From NCBI GenBank assembly GCA_037045685.1, contig JBAOII010000027.1, positions 1 through 64,000 on the forward strand: a stretch of DNA of 64,000 nt, read 5' to 3'. This document shows, piece by piece, positions 8,820 through 16,631 of the stretch. Position 1 is the stretch's first letter. Every line of letters starts with the position of its first letter. Both the position numbers and the translations under genes were made by a program. The stretch comes from Competibacter_A sp037045685 (GTDB taxonomy: Bacteria; Pseudomonadota; Gammaproteobacteria; Competibacterales; Competibacteraceae). Under the pieces are notes generated by a model, which was given only the letters and a program-made list of their open reading frames with translations, was not told the DNA's origin and ran no database searches.

Positions 8820-10511
8820 CTAACGCCAGGATGGCGACGGTTCGCGTGGCGACCGCTGGAGGGGCCGGCTTTCCAGCGCTCGCCACGATTCCCGATACCG
8901 GGCCAGACGCTCGACTTCCCGGTCGCCGGCCGGTCCGAAGGCATAGCGAACCGCGCGCGCGGCGTATGCCAGCCATTGCCGTTGCTCCTCCCCATCGCGG
9001 AGGGTCGGCGCGCCGTGCGCCAGGGTGGCGACAATCTCGTCGCGAGAATGTCCAGTCATCCGCAGCCGCACGGCAATCATCGCATCCACGCGGGACCGGT
9101 CGAACGTACCGCGCTGCCGGCCCCGGATATCCTGGAAATGCCGGCGGTACCTCTCGGTGGCGGATACGCTGGGAGAGACAGTAGGCCGGTCGCCGGGGGT
9201 CTTGTCGACCCGTAACGCCTCACTGTCGCCCGCCGCCAGCGCGATCTGGCCGTCAACCGAGAGATGGGGTGGTTCGCTCCGCCGGCCGCGCCCGGACGCG
9301 CCCGATCCGAAGTCGCGCCGTTCGCGCCGCCACTCCTCGTCATCGGGAAAGCGCGGATACCGTTGGTGCAGCGCGGCCCGTTCCTGGCGATGCCGGTTCC
9401 GCAAAGCCATCCGCTCGCCCGCTTGGAGGGTGGCGATCACGCCGCGCAGCGCGTTCAATTGCAGGCCGCGACCTTGCCACGAGCCGCGCAGCCAGTGATG
9501 GCGCGCCTGGCGGTGCCGGTCGCGCAACGCCTGCCGCTCCGCCTGCTGGCGCCGTCGGAGCGCCGCCCGGTCCTGCGTCTTCGCCCGATGATATCCCTGG
9601 CGTTCGCTGCGGTACGCCGACCCCTCCGGCAAGTCCGGCCAGGTCGATTCCAGCAGAAGCTCGCCCGATGGAAGGACCGATTCGGCCGAACGATACGCGC
9701 CCAGCCGTTGGCATAAGGCACCCAAGCTGCATTCGCGCCCGACGCGGGAGGCCTTGACCGCGATCCCGCCCACCCACAACACTGCTCCCCTCCCCTTCGG
9801 CTCCAGCCGCAGGCCCCGCGCCGCCAACCCTTGGTGCAGATCGGCCCAACCGGTCGCCATCCGCAAAATCGGCGCACCCTCTTCGATGGCGATCCGCGCG
9901 GCCGACGTCGTTCCGGTGCGCGCTTCCAGATCACGCGCCTTGGATCCCGGTCCAGGATCCCGTCGGCGCGACTCGCGGACCAGCTCGCCGACGGCCGACA
10001 CTCGATAACGGCCGTTCGGCTCGCGCTCCCACCCCTGGGCGTGTTCGATCCGGGCGATGGCGCGATGCGCCGCCTCCAGATCGAAACCTCGGCTGGGTTT
10101 GATCACCTTCAGCGTATCGGGATGGACGCGATTCACCACCAGATGCAGGTGGAGATCGTCGGTATCGGCATGGAGCGCATACAGCGCCTGATGCGCCCGC
10201 ATCCCGAGTTCGTCGAGAAACAAGTTGACCGCCGCCTCCACTTGCGCCGTGGTCGGTTGCTCGCCCTCCCGCCAACTCAACACCCAATGCTGGATCGGAT
10301 CCTTGCTGGCGACCGCCTCCTGGGCCAGGGCGATCATTTCGGCCTTTTGACCGGCGCGGGTCTCGCACAGGCAATTGCGCGCGCCCGCATACACGCATTT
10401 CTCTTCTTGCCGCCGGTTTTCCGGGGCGTCGATGTAATCGATCAACTTGGTCACCCGCACGGTCTTGCCCGGCGTCGAGCGCGGGTTTGCCTTAATCTTT
10501 TTGACGATCAT
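8820..10511 (-). CDS. MOB-P relaxase (NikB/TraI-like)
   Basis: The relaxase nicks oriT and pilots the transferred strand. From the start at 10511 (MIVKKIKANP) the product has 563 residues with MOB-P motifs. Motif I lies around VTKLIDYIDAPEN (Tyr26 is the likely nucleophile), then HWVLSW (75-80), and the metal-binding three-histidine motif III is HLHLVVNRVH (121-130). The C-terminal half is arginine-rich and coiled (RRQQAERQALRDRHRQARHH), without a helicase. The longer reading upstream is only overlap with the accessory gene. Unlike most transfer genes here the frame is intact. Its start overlaps the mobC-like gene by 20 bases. Confidence 0.85.
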   Translation of the reverse strand: MIVKKIKANPRSTPGKTVRVTKLIDYIDAPENRRQEEKCVYAGARNCLCETRAGQKAEMIALAQEAVASKDPIQHWVLSWREGEQPTTAQVEAAVNLFLDELGMRAHQALYALHADTDDLHLHLVVNRVHPDTLKVIKPSRGFDLEAAHRAIARIEHAQGWEREPNGRYRVSAVGELVRESRRRDPGPGSKARDLEARTGTTSAARIAIEEGAPILRMATGWADLHQGLAARGLRLEPKGRGAVLWVGGIAVKASRVGRECSLGALCQRLGAYRSAESVLPSGELLLESTWPDLPEGSAYRSERQGYHRAKTQDRAALRRRQQAERQALRDRHRQARHHWLRGSWQGRGLQLNALRGVIATLQAGERMALRNRHRQERAALHQRYPRFPDDEEWRRERRDFGSGASGRGRRSEPPHLSVDGQIALAAGDSEALRVDKTPGDRPTVSPSVSATERYRRHFQDIRGRQRGTFDRSRVDAMIAVRLRMTGHSRDEIVATLAHGAPTLRDGEEQRQWLAYAARAVRYAFGPAGDREVERLARYRESWRALESRPLQRSPREPSPSWR

Positions 10512-10812
10512 GACCCAGGCGCTCGATGGCTGCCACGACGGCGCGCAAGACCTCTGCGGTTTGCTGGGATTGCGTCCCGTCGCTCTCATGGCGCGCGAGC
10601 TTGAGCAAGCCACCCAGCCGGCGCAGTTCGCGCACCATCGCCTGATCGGCCCGGGCCATGATCGGCCGCCCGAAATACCGGCGCCGAACCAGTTCCGACA
10701 CGGACAGGCTGGCCAGAGCGGCATCTTCCCGCAACCGGGTTTTTTCGCCGGCCGTCACCCGCACGCCGATACGCTCGGTCAGCGGTTCGCTTTCCTTCCG
10801 GATCTGGGGCAC
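10492..10812 (-). CDS. Relaxosome accessory protein, NikA/MobC-like ribbon-helix-helix
   Basis: The 106-residue product begins MPQIRKESEPLTERIGVRVT, with a beta-strand then TAGEKTRLREDAALASLSVS and ELVRRRYFGRPI. This is the ribbon-helix-helix pattern of NikA/MobC/TraJ proteins, which bind the oriT inverted repeat and recruit the relaxase. The C-terminal half (ELRRLGGLLKLA) matches the MobC family signature. It precedes the relaxase with a 20-base overlap, and the putative oriT lies directly upstream, the nikA-nikB arrangement of IncI plasmids. Confidence 0.8.
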   Translation of the reverse strand: MPQIRKESEPLTERIGVRVTAGEKTRLREDAALASLSVSELVRRRYFGRPIMARADQAMVRELRRLGGLLKLARHESDGTQSQQTAEVLRAVVAAIERLGHDRQKD

Positions 10813-10839
10813 GGGGCTCTCCTGGCTCGATGTTCGACA

Positions 10840-10880
10840 AGGGCCATCCTGCTCGCCTTAAGAGGACACCCACTGGGTGA
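10840..10880. other. Putative origin of transfer (oriT) with IncP/IncI-type nic site
   Basis: The plus strand reads CATCCTGC at 10845-10852, matching the YATCCTG/Y nic consensus of IncP and IncI relaxases, with the predicted nick between 10851 and 10852. A perfect inverted repeat with six-base arms, CACCCA-C-TGGGTG, lies at 10867-10879, a possible NikA-type binding site. The site is immediately upstream of the nikA/nikB-like genes. Function is inferred from motif and position. Confidence 0.6.
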
Positions 10881-10976
10881 AACCCCGGTATTCTCGAATG
10901 ACGGCCGGCAACCCACTCCGCATGATCAAACGTCCGAATCCGACGACAGCTCATCGCCAGGATCAGAGCATAACTA

Positions 10977-11005
10977 TTGTTTTTTATTTATTATAAATCT
11001 ATTTT
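10977..11005 (+). promoter_or_regulatory. Promoter upstream of the TraK-like gene
   Basis: TTGTTT (10977-10982), a 17-base AT-rich spacer and TATTTT (11000-11005) lie in an AT-rich island between two divergently transcribed transfer operons. The layout matches the icmB promoter. Confidence 0.4.
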
Positions 11006-11130
11006 AACATTGGTGATGACGGTTGGATCGATTCGATTTACCGAATGGCTTGACGTCTGCCTCGCCGATCCAAGACTGCATCAAGGCGCCTTGTCGGGTC
11101 GACGGATCGTTCGTGACCACCAGGTGATTC

Positions 11131-11517
11131 ATGGGAAAACACGCGCCGGAGTACACGCTCGAACAGATCGAACGCATCGCGACCAAACTGGAGGCGCTGC
11201 CGAAAATCGAGAAAGCCCGCTTCGGGAAACGGGATGCGATCGAACGGCTGTCCAAGTCGATTCTGAATGTGCTGAAACGCGGTTATTCGATGGACGACAT
11301 CGCTGATAGCTTGCGCGAGGAAGGACTGAACCTCACGGCCTCGACGCTGAGAACTTACCTGCATCGAGCGACGACCAAATCGGCCAAGGCCAAACCCGAT
11401 CCTCCACCGATCCAGCCGTCGAGACCGCAGTCCCATGAAAGCCGTTCTCCGATTAAAACCTCGCTACCCGCAAGTCGGGGGACATTCGTGCCCCGCGAGG
11501 ATTCCGACGAAATTTAG
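11131..11517 (+). CDS. Small TraK-like DNA-binding protein
   Basis: The 128-residue product has a helical N-terminus and the segment RGYSMDDIADSLREEGLNLT followed by ASTLRTYLHRA. This is the helix-turn-helix-like pattern seen in TraK/StbC-type accessory proteins of mobilisation regions. The C-terminus is proline-rich and probably disordered. It is the first of three plus-strand genes (TraK-, TraL- and TraM-like) next to oriT, as in the leading part of RP4 Tra1. A role in oriT structure or plasmid stability is inferred from context. Confidence 0.5.
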   Translation: MGKHAPEYTLEQIERIATKLEALPKIEKARFGKRDAIERLSKSILNVLKRGYSMDDIADSLREEGLNLTASTLRTYLHRATTKSAKAKPDPPPIQPSRPQSHESRSPIKTSLPASRGTFVPREDSDEI

Positions 11518-11586
11518 GCGTTCGCCACCGACGTTGCGTTAACCCGTCGCAGTAGACGCCACGAACCCCTGTTTGAGGACAACTGT

Positions 11587-12294
11587 ATGGCGAAACCGAT
11601 TTACCTGGTGGGCGGCAGCAAGGGTGGGGTTGGCAAAAGTATCGTGACAATGGCGTTGATTGACTATCTTCAACAACGTGACCAAACCGTGCTCCTGGTG
11701 GAGACGGACACCACCAATCCCGATGTCTGGATGTGCTACCGGGATGAGGTGGAAACCGCCACCCTGGATCTGGACGAGGTGGATGGCTGGATCGCCCTGA
11801 TCAATGACTGTGAAAGCCAGCCCGATCATCCGGTGATCATCAACACGGCCGCCCGCAACAATCACGGGGTGAGCGTTCACGGCGTCACCCTCGACAGCAC
11901 GCTGACCGAACTACAGCGACAACTGGTGACGTTGTGGGTGATCAACCGCCAGCGGGACAGCCTGGAGCTACTGAAGCCCTTCCTGGAGGCTCTGCCGAAC
12001 GCAGCCGTTCATGTCGTGCGAAATCTCTATTTCGGGGAACCCTCGAAGTTCGAGCTGTACAACCATTCTCATTTGCGGGAGACCCTCGAACGCGCCGGCG
12101 GGCAGACGCTCGACTTCCCCGATGTGGCCGATCGGATCAGCGACGATCTGTTTGGCCAGCGGTTGTCGATTGCCAGAGCCGCCCGCGATCTGCCGCTTGG
12201 CAACCGGGCCGAGCTGGCGCGCTGGCGCAATGCCTGCGCCCGGATGTTTGCCCGAATTTCCCAGGAGCCCGCCAGTGCCTCCGTCCCTGCATGA
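11587..12294 (+). CDS. TraL-like P-loop ATPase (ParA/MinD fold)
   Basis: The 235-residue product begins MAKPIYLVGGSKGGVGKSIV, a deviant Walker A motif of the ParA/MinD class, followed by LLVETDTTNPDVW and VIINTAARNNHG. It differs from true ParA partition proteins and resembles TraL/StbB ATPases linked to conjugation regions. It lies between the TraK-like and TraM-like genes, and its stop overlaps the next gene's start by 20 bases. The frame is intact. Its exact role is not established in the families I know. Confidence 0.65.
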   Translation: MAKPIYLVGGSKGGVGKSIVTMALIDYLQQRDQTVLLVETDTTNPDVWMCYRDEVETATLDLDEVDGWIALINDCESQPDHPVIINTAARNNHGVSVHGVTLDSTLTELQRQLVTLWVINRQRDSLELLKPFLEALPNAAVHVVRNLYFGEPSKFELYNHSHLRETLERAGGQTLDFPDVADRISDDLFGQRLSIARAARDLPLGNRAELARWRNACARMFARISQEPASASVPA

Positions 12295-12790
12295 GATGCA
12301 GGATTTTCGGACTCGTCGAGTGGTGAGTTTCACCCGGCTGCTGGGTCGACCGCCCAGCGACCGCGAACTCCGGGAACTCGACCGGGTTCGAGATGCGCTC
12401 GACCTGCGCGACAACGACGCCCTGTGGCTGATCATCATGGCCTTACAGCACTTCCGTCAGGATATGGAAGCATCGGTCGCGGCGACCCTCGGCAATCTCA
12501 AACAGGTCGCCGACGCCACGGCGCAGGCGGCAATGGAAAACGCCAGGCGCGAGTTTCAACGCGATTTTCCACAGGTTCTGAAAGACGTCGCGCGAACCGT
12601 CGCGGCACCGGCGGTCGAGCCGGACTCGCGGCGCTGGCAGCTCCGATTCATCGGCGTTGGCGTAGCGGCGACCCTCCTTGCACTGGCCCTGTTTGGGCTG
12701 TCTTGGCCGGCTTATGATCTCGGCTGGCGCGCCGGATACCGAGTAGCCTGGAACCAGGTCCAGACACCCAAATCAGGAACATGCCCCTAA
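12275..12790 (+). CDS. TraM-like membrane-anchored protein
   Basis: The GTG start at 12275 has GGAG nine bases upstream, and an in-frame ATG at 12296 is the alternative. The product (about 171 residues) has an N-terminal segment with RELDRVRDALDLRDNDALWL, a central helical region (NLKQVADATAQAAMENARRE), and one C-terminal membrane helix (FIGVGVAATLLALALFGLSW). This layout is shared by TraM/StbC-like proteins that follow TraL-type ATPases. A function in transfer is inferred only from the neighbours. Confidence 0.5.
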   Translation: MPPSLHEMQDFRTRRVVSFTRLLGRPPSDRELRELDRVRDALDLRDNDALWLIIMALQHFRQDMEASVAATLGNLKQVADATAQAAMENARREFQRDFPQVLKDVARTVAAPAVEPDSRRWQLRFIGVGVAATLLALALFGLSWPAYDLGWRAGYRVAWNQVQTPKSGTCP

Positions 12791-13182
12791 TTTAAATATC
12801 CCTCCTGCTGGCCCAATCCGAAGTAACTGGCGTCGCCGTTTGAGGTATGCAAATTGAGGTTTGCTGTTCGGTTTTTGTGCTCCGACGGACTGAAAAATGC
12901 TTTTGATGAATAGAGCGCCGCCACCTACCCAACAATGGTGCCGACACGAATTTCCAGGCCATGACGGTGGCACAGGGTTTACCGGCAGCTATCTGGGGAT
13001 GCCAGACACTTAAAAATCGCGTTTTGGAGGCTGTAGCCGGTTTCGTGGAGATGGACACCATGGAAAGGTTGGAAAAGTCAGATTCGGCGATGGAGCGGGG
13101 TCAAAAAACCGGGTGACGCGATCACGAGGGTGCGTTTGCCCGCCCTGATGCGGCAGGGTACAAGTTGGACGATGAAGGGAAA
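12791..13182. other. Intergenic region without a convincing gene
   Basis: Short minus-strand readings exist here (up to 89 codons) but they lack ribosome sites and recognisable domains. The sequence is less GC-rich than its neighbours and could be the remnant of a mobile element. Confidence 0.4.
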
Positions 13183-13953
13183 TCAGGTTCGGGCGGGCGG
13201 GCCGGTGCCGCGCAACTGGTTTAGGAGTTGGCCGAGCACCGTCCGGGCATGCTCCTGATGTGTGGTATTAACGTCGGACACCGTAATAGGGGCGGAGGCG
13301 GTCTCGGTGGATGACATCCGGCGCTCGGCGGCGTGCAGGTTGATTTCCTGACGACCGGCGTCTGCTTCGCTTTGTTTGCGCTGCTGGCGGCGCTGGCGCT
13401 TGGCGGCTTTATCCCGCTCGCGCTGTAGCCATTTACTCAGGCCAAATACCTTGAACAGGGCAGCAGTGATCATGCGGATGGCAGGCAATCCCTCGTAGTG
13501 GTCATCGGCCTTGCGCTGGGCAATCGGGTAGATGTTGATCAACCCGGCCACGACCAGATCGTGACAGGCCCGTTCGGCCCGGCGCAGGTTGAGGCCAGCG
13601 ACTTCAGCGAGAAACGGCATGGTCAGTCCGCGCATTGAGCCATCCGCCTGAGGGATTCCTACCCGCAGCGAGGCCAGATCCAGGTAGTGCACCAATGCAC
13701 CCATGAGATCCATGCAGGCTTCCCGGCGCTCGCTGCGTTGCTGGCGCGGGGAACCATTGGCGCAGTTGAGGCTGGGCAATAGAGTCGGATCGTCATAGTA
13801 GTCGTGCAACCGCTCTTGCAATTGGATCAAGATGCGGGGTCTGGCGGCGTGCCGCAGGGGCGGTTCGAACCAGCGCGGGGCATCCGGGATATGTCCACAG
13901 CGGTTGCCAATGATGGGAATCGGGCAGAAAAACGGCAGGCCGATCGCGCTCAT
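13183..13953 (-). CDS. Possible second replication-initiator-like protein
   Basis: The 256-residue product contains ACMDLMGALVHYLDLASLRV, then a winged-helix-like region (LTMPFLAEVAGLNLRRAERA, CHDLVVAGLINIYPIAQRKA) and AIRMITAALFKVFGLSKWLQ followed by a very basic helix (RDKAAKRQRRQQRKQ). The last two features resemble RepA proteins of the IncFII type, where a large initiator ends its DNA-binding domain this way. It is adjacent to an uncharacterised upstream gene on the same strand. A role in replication or its control is a guess. The element has a better-supported initiator at 24.5-26 kb. Confidence 0.4.
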   Translation of the reverse strand: MSAIGLPFFCPIPIIGNRCGHIPDAPRWFEPPLRHAARPRILIQLQERLHDYYDDPTLLPSLNCANGSPRQQRSERREACMDLMGALVHYLDLASLRVGIPQADGSMRGLTMPFLAEVAGLNLRRAERACHDLVVAGLINIYPIAQRKADDHYEGLPAIRMITAALFKVFGLSKWLQRERDKAAKRQRRQQRKQSEADAGRQEINLHAAERRMSSTETASAPITVSDVNTTHQEHARTVLGQLLNQLRGTGPPART

Positions 13954-13972
13954 GGCCGCAACCCCGGAATAC

Positions 13973-14371
13973 CTACATGTGATGACTGGCTGCTACCGTC
14001 AAGGTTGCGGCCCGCGCGCGCCAGGACACCTCCGCTGGCGAAGCCGTGGGGAGAGTCAAGGTGGTTTTCAGCAGCGCGTCAGTATGGCGCAGCAAATCGT
14101 CGAAGTAGTACTGGTATTGCTGCAGCCGCCAGATTTCGCCTTGGACTTGGCACGCCAATGCAGCAAGATGATGTCGGTGGTGGACGATGTCGCGGGTGAT
14201 AAACTGCTCCCGCCAGAACTGGACCTGGAGCAGTCCTTGCTCGATGCGGGAAACTGTGATGGTGGGATCACCGCTGGGCGGCGATTGCAACCGTTGATAC
14301 AACGTGTCCGGGGTCACCGGTTCGCCGCGAGCTTCCAGATAATCCACCGTTTCCAGAACATCCATCGACAC
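13973..14371 (-). CDS. Hypothetical protein
   Basis: I do not recognise this 132-residue product. It starts MSMDVLETVDYLEARGEPVT, has the helical segment GEIWRLQQYQYYFDDLLRHT and no membrane segment or cysteines. The N-terminus resembles a small helix-turn-helix (VTPDTLYQRLQ). It ends 19 bases before the RepA-like gene and is probably co-transcribed with it. Confidence 0.45.
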   Translation of the reverse strand: MSMDVLETVDYLEARGEPVTPDTLYQRLQSPPSGDPTITVSRIEQGLLQVQFWREQFITRDIVHHRHHLAALACQVQGEIWRLQQYQYYFDDLLRHTDALLKTTLTLPTASPAEVSWRARAATLTVAASHHM

Positions 14372-14513
14372 GCGAAAATGGAGGTCCGGATCGGGACGCC
14401 GAAATCTTCGTGCGGTGATTAGCCCATGGCGCGCGCCTCCGAGTCAGAATGCGACTGTGATCCATCTATATCCGGTCACCACCGGCTTGCCAAGGGGCTG
14501 ACGGCAAATGAAG

Positions 14514-14549
14514 AATCTTCCTACACTGTTTTAGGAATATTCCTACATT
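14514..14549 (+). promoter_or_regulatory. Palindromic operator upstream of the response regulator gene
   Basis: A perfect 14-base palindrome, TAGGAATATTCCTA, occupies 14532-14545. A second TTCCTACA half-site lies at 14518-14525, and the palindrome itself extends into TTCCTACA. The site ends 26 bases before the regulator start, suiting autoregulation by a NarL-type protein. Confidence 0.45.
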
Positions 14550-14571
14550 TTGTCGCTGGGTAGCCGGGCGC

Positions 14572-15213
14572 ATGATCACCGTGATACTGATTGATGACCA
14601 GGAACTGATTCGCATCGGGTTGAAAGCGGTCCTATCCCACGATCCAGAAATCGAGGTCGTCGCCGACCTGGACAACGGCCTGGATGCGCTCCGCCAGGCA
14701 CGCGCCTTGCGACCAAACGTGGCCGTCGTGGACGTCGACATGCCCGAGTTGAGTGGGGTGGAAGTGACGGCGCGCCTGCTGGCATTGCCGCATCCCCCGC
14801 AAGTGATCGTGCTGTCCGTCTTGACCCAGCCGCCTTGGCCACAACGCCTGCGGGCGGCGGGCGCGCGGGGTTACGTCGCCAAGGAACGGGCGTCCACCGA
14901 CATCCGCGAAGCCATCCATGCCGTCCATCAGGACCGACTTTATTTCTCTCCTACCCTGCTGGGCAGCTTGGAAGCGGCGGGATCAGGTCCCGGCAGCGAT
15001 CCGCTGCTTGCTTTGAGCAATCGCGAACTGGAGATTTTTACTTTGCTGGTCAAGGGACACCCACCGGAAGATTTGGCGCGATTGCTCCATGTGAGTCCCA
15101 AGACGATCTACACCCATCGAGATCGGATTCGCAACAAACTCGGGATTAGAAACGATGTCGAAATGACACACTTGGCTATCCGTTATCGGCTGTTGAAGGA
15201 AACGACACTCTGA
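14572..15213 (+). CDS. NarL/FixJ-family response regulator
   Basis: The 213-residue product is a two-domain response regulator. The receiver (residues 1-120) has the acidic pair in ILIDDQ, the phospho-acceptor Asp54 in VVDVDMPELSG and the conserved lysine in GYVAKERAS. The C-terminal LuxR-type helix-turn-helix (about 145-205) shows LSNRELEIFTLLVKG and LLHVSPKTIYTHRDRIRNKL. It is followed by an HPt gene and faces the hybrid kinase cluster, so it is the likely output of that phosphorelay. The palindrome upstream is a candidate binding site. Confidence 0.85.
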   Translation: MITVILIDDQELIRIGLKAVLSHDPEIEVVADLDNGLDALRQARALRPNVAVVDVDMPELSGVEVTARLLALPHPPQVIVLSVLTQPPWPQRLRAAGARGYVAKERASTDIREAIHAVHQDRLYFSPTLLGSLEAAGSGPGSDPLLALSNRELEIFTLLVKGHPPEDLARLLHVSPKTIYTHRDRIRNKLGIRNDVEMTHLAIRYRLLKETTL

Positions 15214-15266
15214 TCGTTTCATTGCGGTGCCGAACGGCCGTTCACCCGTGGGTTACTACGAACGCG

Positions 15267-15650
15267 ATGAGACTCGACGATGTCTTGAATGCTACCCAGG
15301 CTCTCGCCGCCGCCGGCAACGATCCAGTCGTCGCCGAGGACTTGGTCAAGCGGTTTCTGGCCATCCTTGCCGCCGCTCACACCGACCTGAACACAGCAGA
15401 AGCCATGCGAGATGTGAAGCGATTTCAAACCTGCGTACATCGCTTATGCTCAGGCGGTCTCTATCTCGGTTTCGAGCGGGTTGGAACCGCCGCGCGAACC
15501 CTGGAATTCCGCCTCACCAACCACGCGCCTTCAAAGGAGATTGCAGAGGCACTGGCGGAACTCAATGAGACGATCCAAGCCGCTTTGGAACTTGGTGAGG
15601 CCGCAGTGCTCGCCAAGCTGGCGCACAGCGCCAATACATTGACTCACTGA
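15267..15650 (+). CDS. Stand-alone HPt phosphotransfer protein
   Basis: The start at 15267 (MRLDDVLNATQALAAAGNDP) gives 127 residues. The segment FQTCVHRLCSGGLYLGFERV fits the HPt four-helix-bundle signature, with His58 as phospho-acceptor. The usual HxLKGxxxxxG has Cys in place of Lys. HPt proteins pass phosphate between the receiver of a hybrid kinase and a response regulator. The neighbouring hybrid kinase lacks its own HPt domain, so this protein probably completes that relay. Its stop codon lies inside an ACTC-box array. Confidence 0.75.
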   Translation: MRLDDVLNATQALAAAGNDPVVAEDLVKRFLAILAAAHTDLNTAEAMRDVKRFQTCVHRLCSGGLYLGFERVGTAARTLEFRLTNHAPSKEIAEALAELNETIQAALELGEAAVLAKLAHSANTLTH

Positions 15651-15687
15651 CATAACACTGACTTCACTGACTCACTGACTCACTGTT
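15641..15687. repeat. Short ACTC-box array at the end of the HPt gene
   Basis: The unit GACTCACT recurs here, with ACTC boxes at 15642, 15670 and 15678 and near-matches between. The last boxes are in 8-base register. The array overlaps the HPt stop codon. The same unit forms longer arrays at 28.33 and 38.77 kb. Confidence 0.65.
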
Positions 15688-15752
15688 AAAATCAACATAA
15701 CCCGGCGGACGACAGGAGCACGTCCACGATTTTCCCACCCGAGGATGGGAAG

Positions 15753-16624
15753 TCACCGAGCACCTGGCGGTGCCGCAAGGCAAAGATAGTGAACGGCATT
15801 GACCGCGAAATGAATGGCAACGGCATAATGAATTCGCCCGGTCAGGTAGTACGCGACTCCATAACCGAAGCCCGCCACGGTCGCCAGCAACATGAAAGCA
15901 GTACCGCCCCCAACATGCGCCCCACCGAACAGCAGGGACGCGGCGATAATCCCCAACGGCGCGGCCCGTGACCACCCCCGGTCGATGAAACCCCGAATCA
16001 GCGCTGTTTGCACGATCCCCCGAAAGAAGCTTTCTTCCAGCACGCAAGTGAACAACAGATTGTCGGCAAGCCGGTAGGCCAGAACCGGCAGCGATCCAAA
16101 CGCCCACCCCGGCCGCACGAAACCGAGCGCCAGCGCCAGAGAAACCAGCACCAGCAAAGTGGCTCCCAGGATCAGGGCAAACGTCAGCCGGGGCCGGTCT
16201 CGGCCGAACCACCCCGACCAAGGCGCTACCGGCGTCAGGACCAACGGCGGCACCAAGCCCAGCAGGATCAGCTTTTCGGGGAAAACCAAACGACAGGCGG
16301 GTTCCCCACTCCCGGAGCTTCCATCACAGGCACGGGGGCGAATCCCGGCAACAGCCGAAATCCCAAGGCCAGCACGATCAGCACATAGAGCGCCCAACCC
16401 ACAACCTGCCAGACCGGCCGGTGAATCCGTTTGAGCGACACCGCCAGGCCAGCGGCGAGCGCCAGGATCGGGAACGCCGTTGGCCCAATCCCGCCTTGGA
16501 AGATCAACAGGACCCATGCTCCACTAAGCGCGCCCGCGCCGGCGAGCACGGCGATCCGCCAGCCGGCGACCAGGCCCGTCCAGTACAGCCCACCCCCACC
16601 GAGCAACAGGATCGACAACATCAT
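15753..16624 (-). pseudogene. CPBP-family intramembrane metalloprotease (frameshifted)
   Basis: CPBP (CAAX-like) membrane proteases cleave within or near membranes; bacterial members often act in bacteriocin immunity or regulation. The N-terminal half (MMLSILLLGGGGLYWTGLVA onward) holds four hydrophobic helices. After a break near 16290 the second frame carries the active-site motifs EESFFRG, FGGAH and HFAVNAVHY, in the right order. The gene starts 8 bases after the hybrid kinase stop and may belong to the same transcript. Confidence 0.7.
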
Positions 16625-16631
16625 CGCGGAC

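Noticed and set aside
11587..12294. Second partition ParA
   Set aside because: Its KGGVGK motif is ParA-like, but the neighbours and sequence resemble TraL-type ATPases and no centromere protein or site is adjacent.
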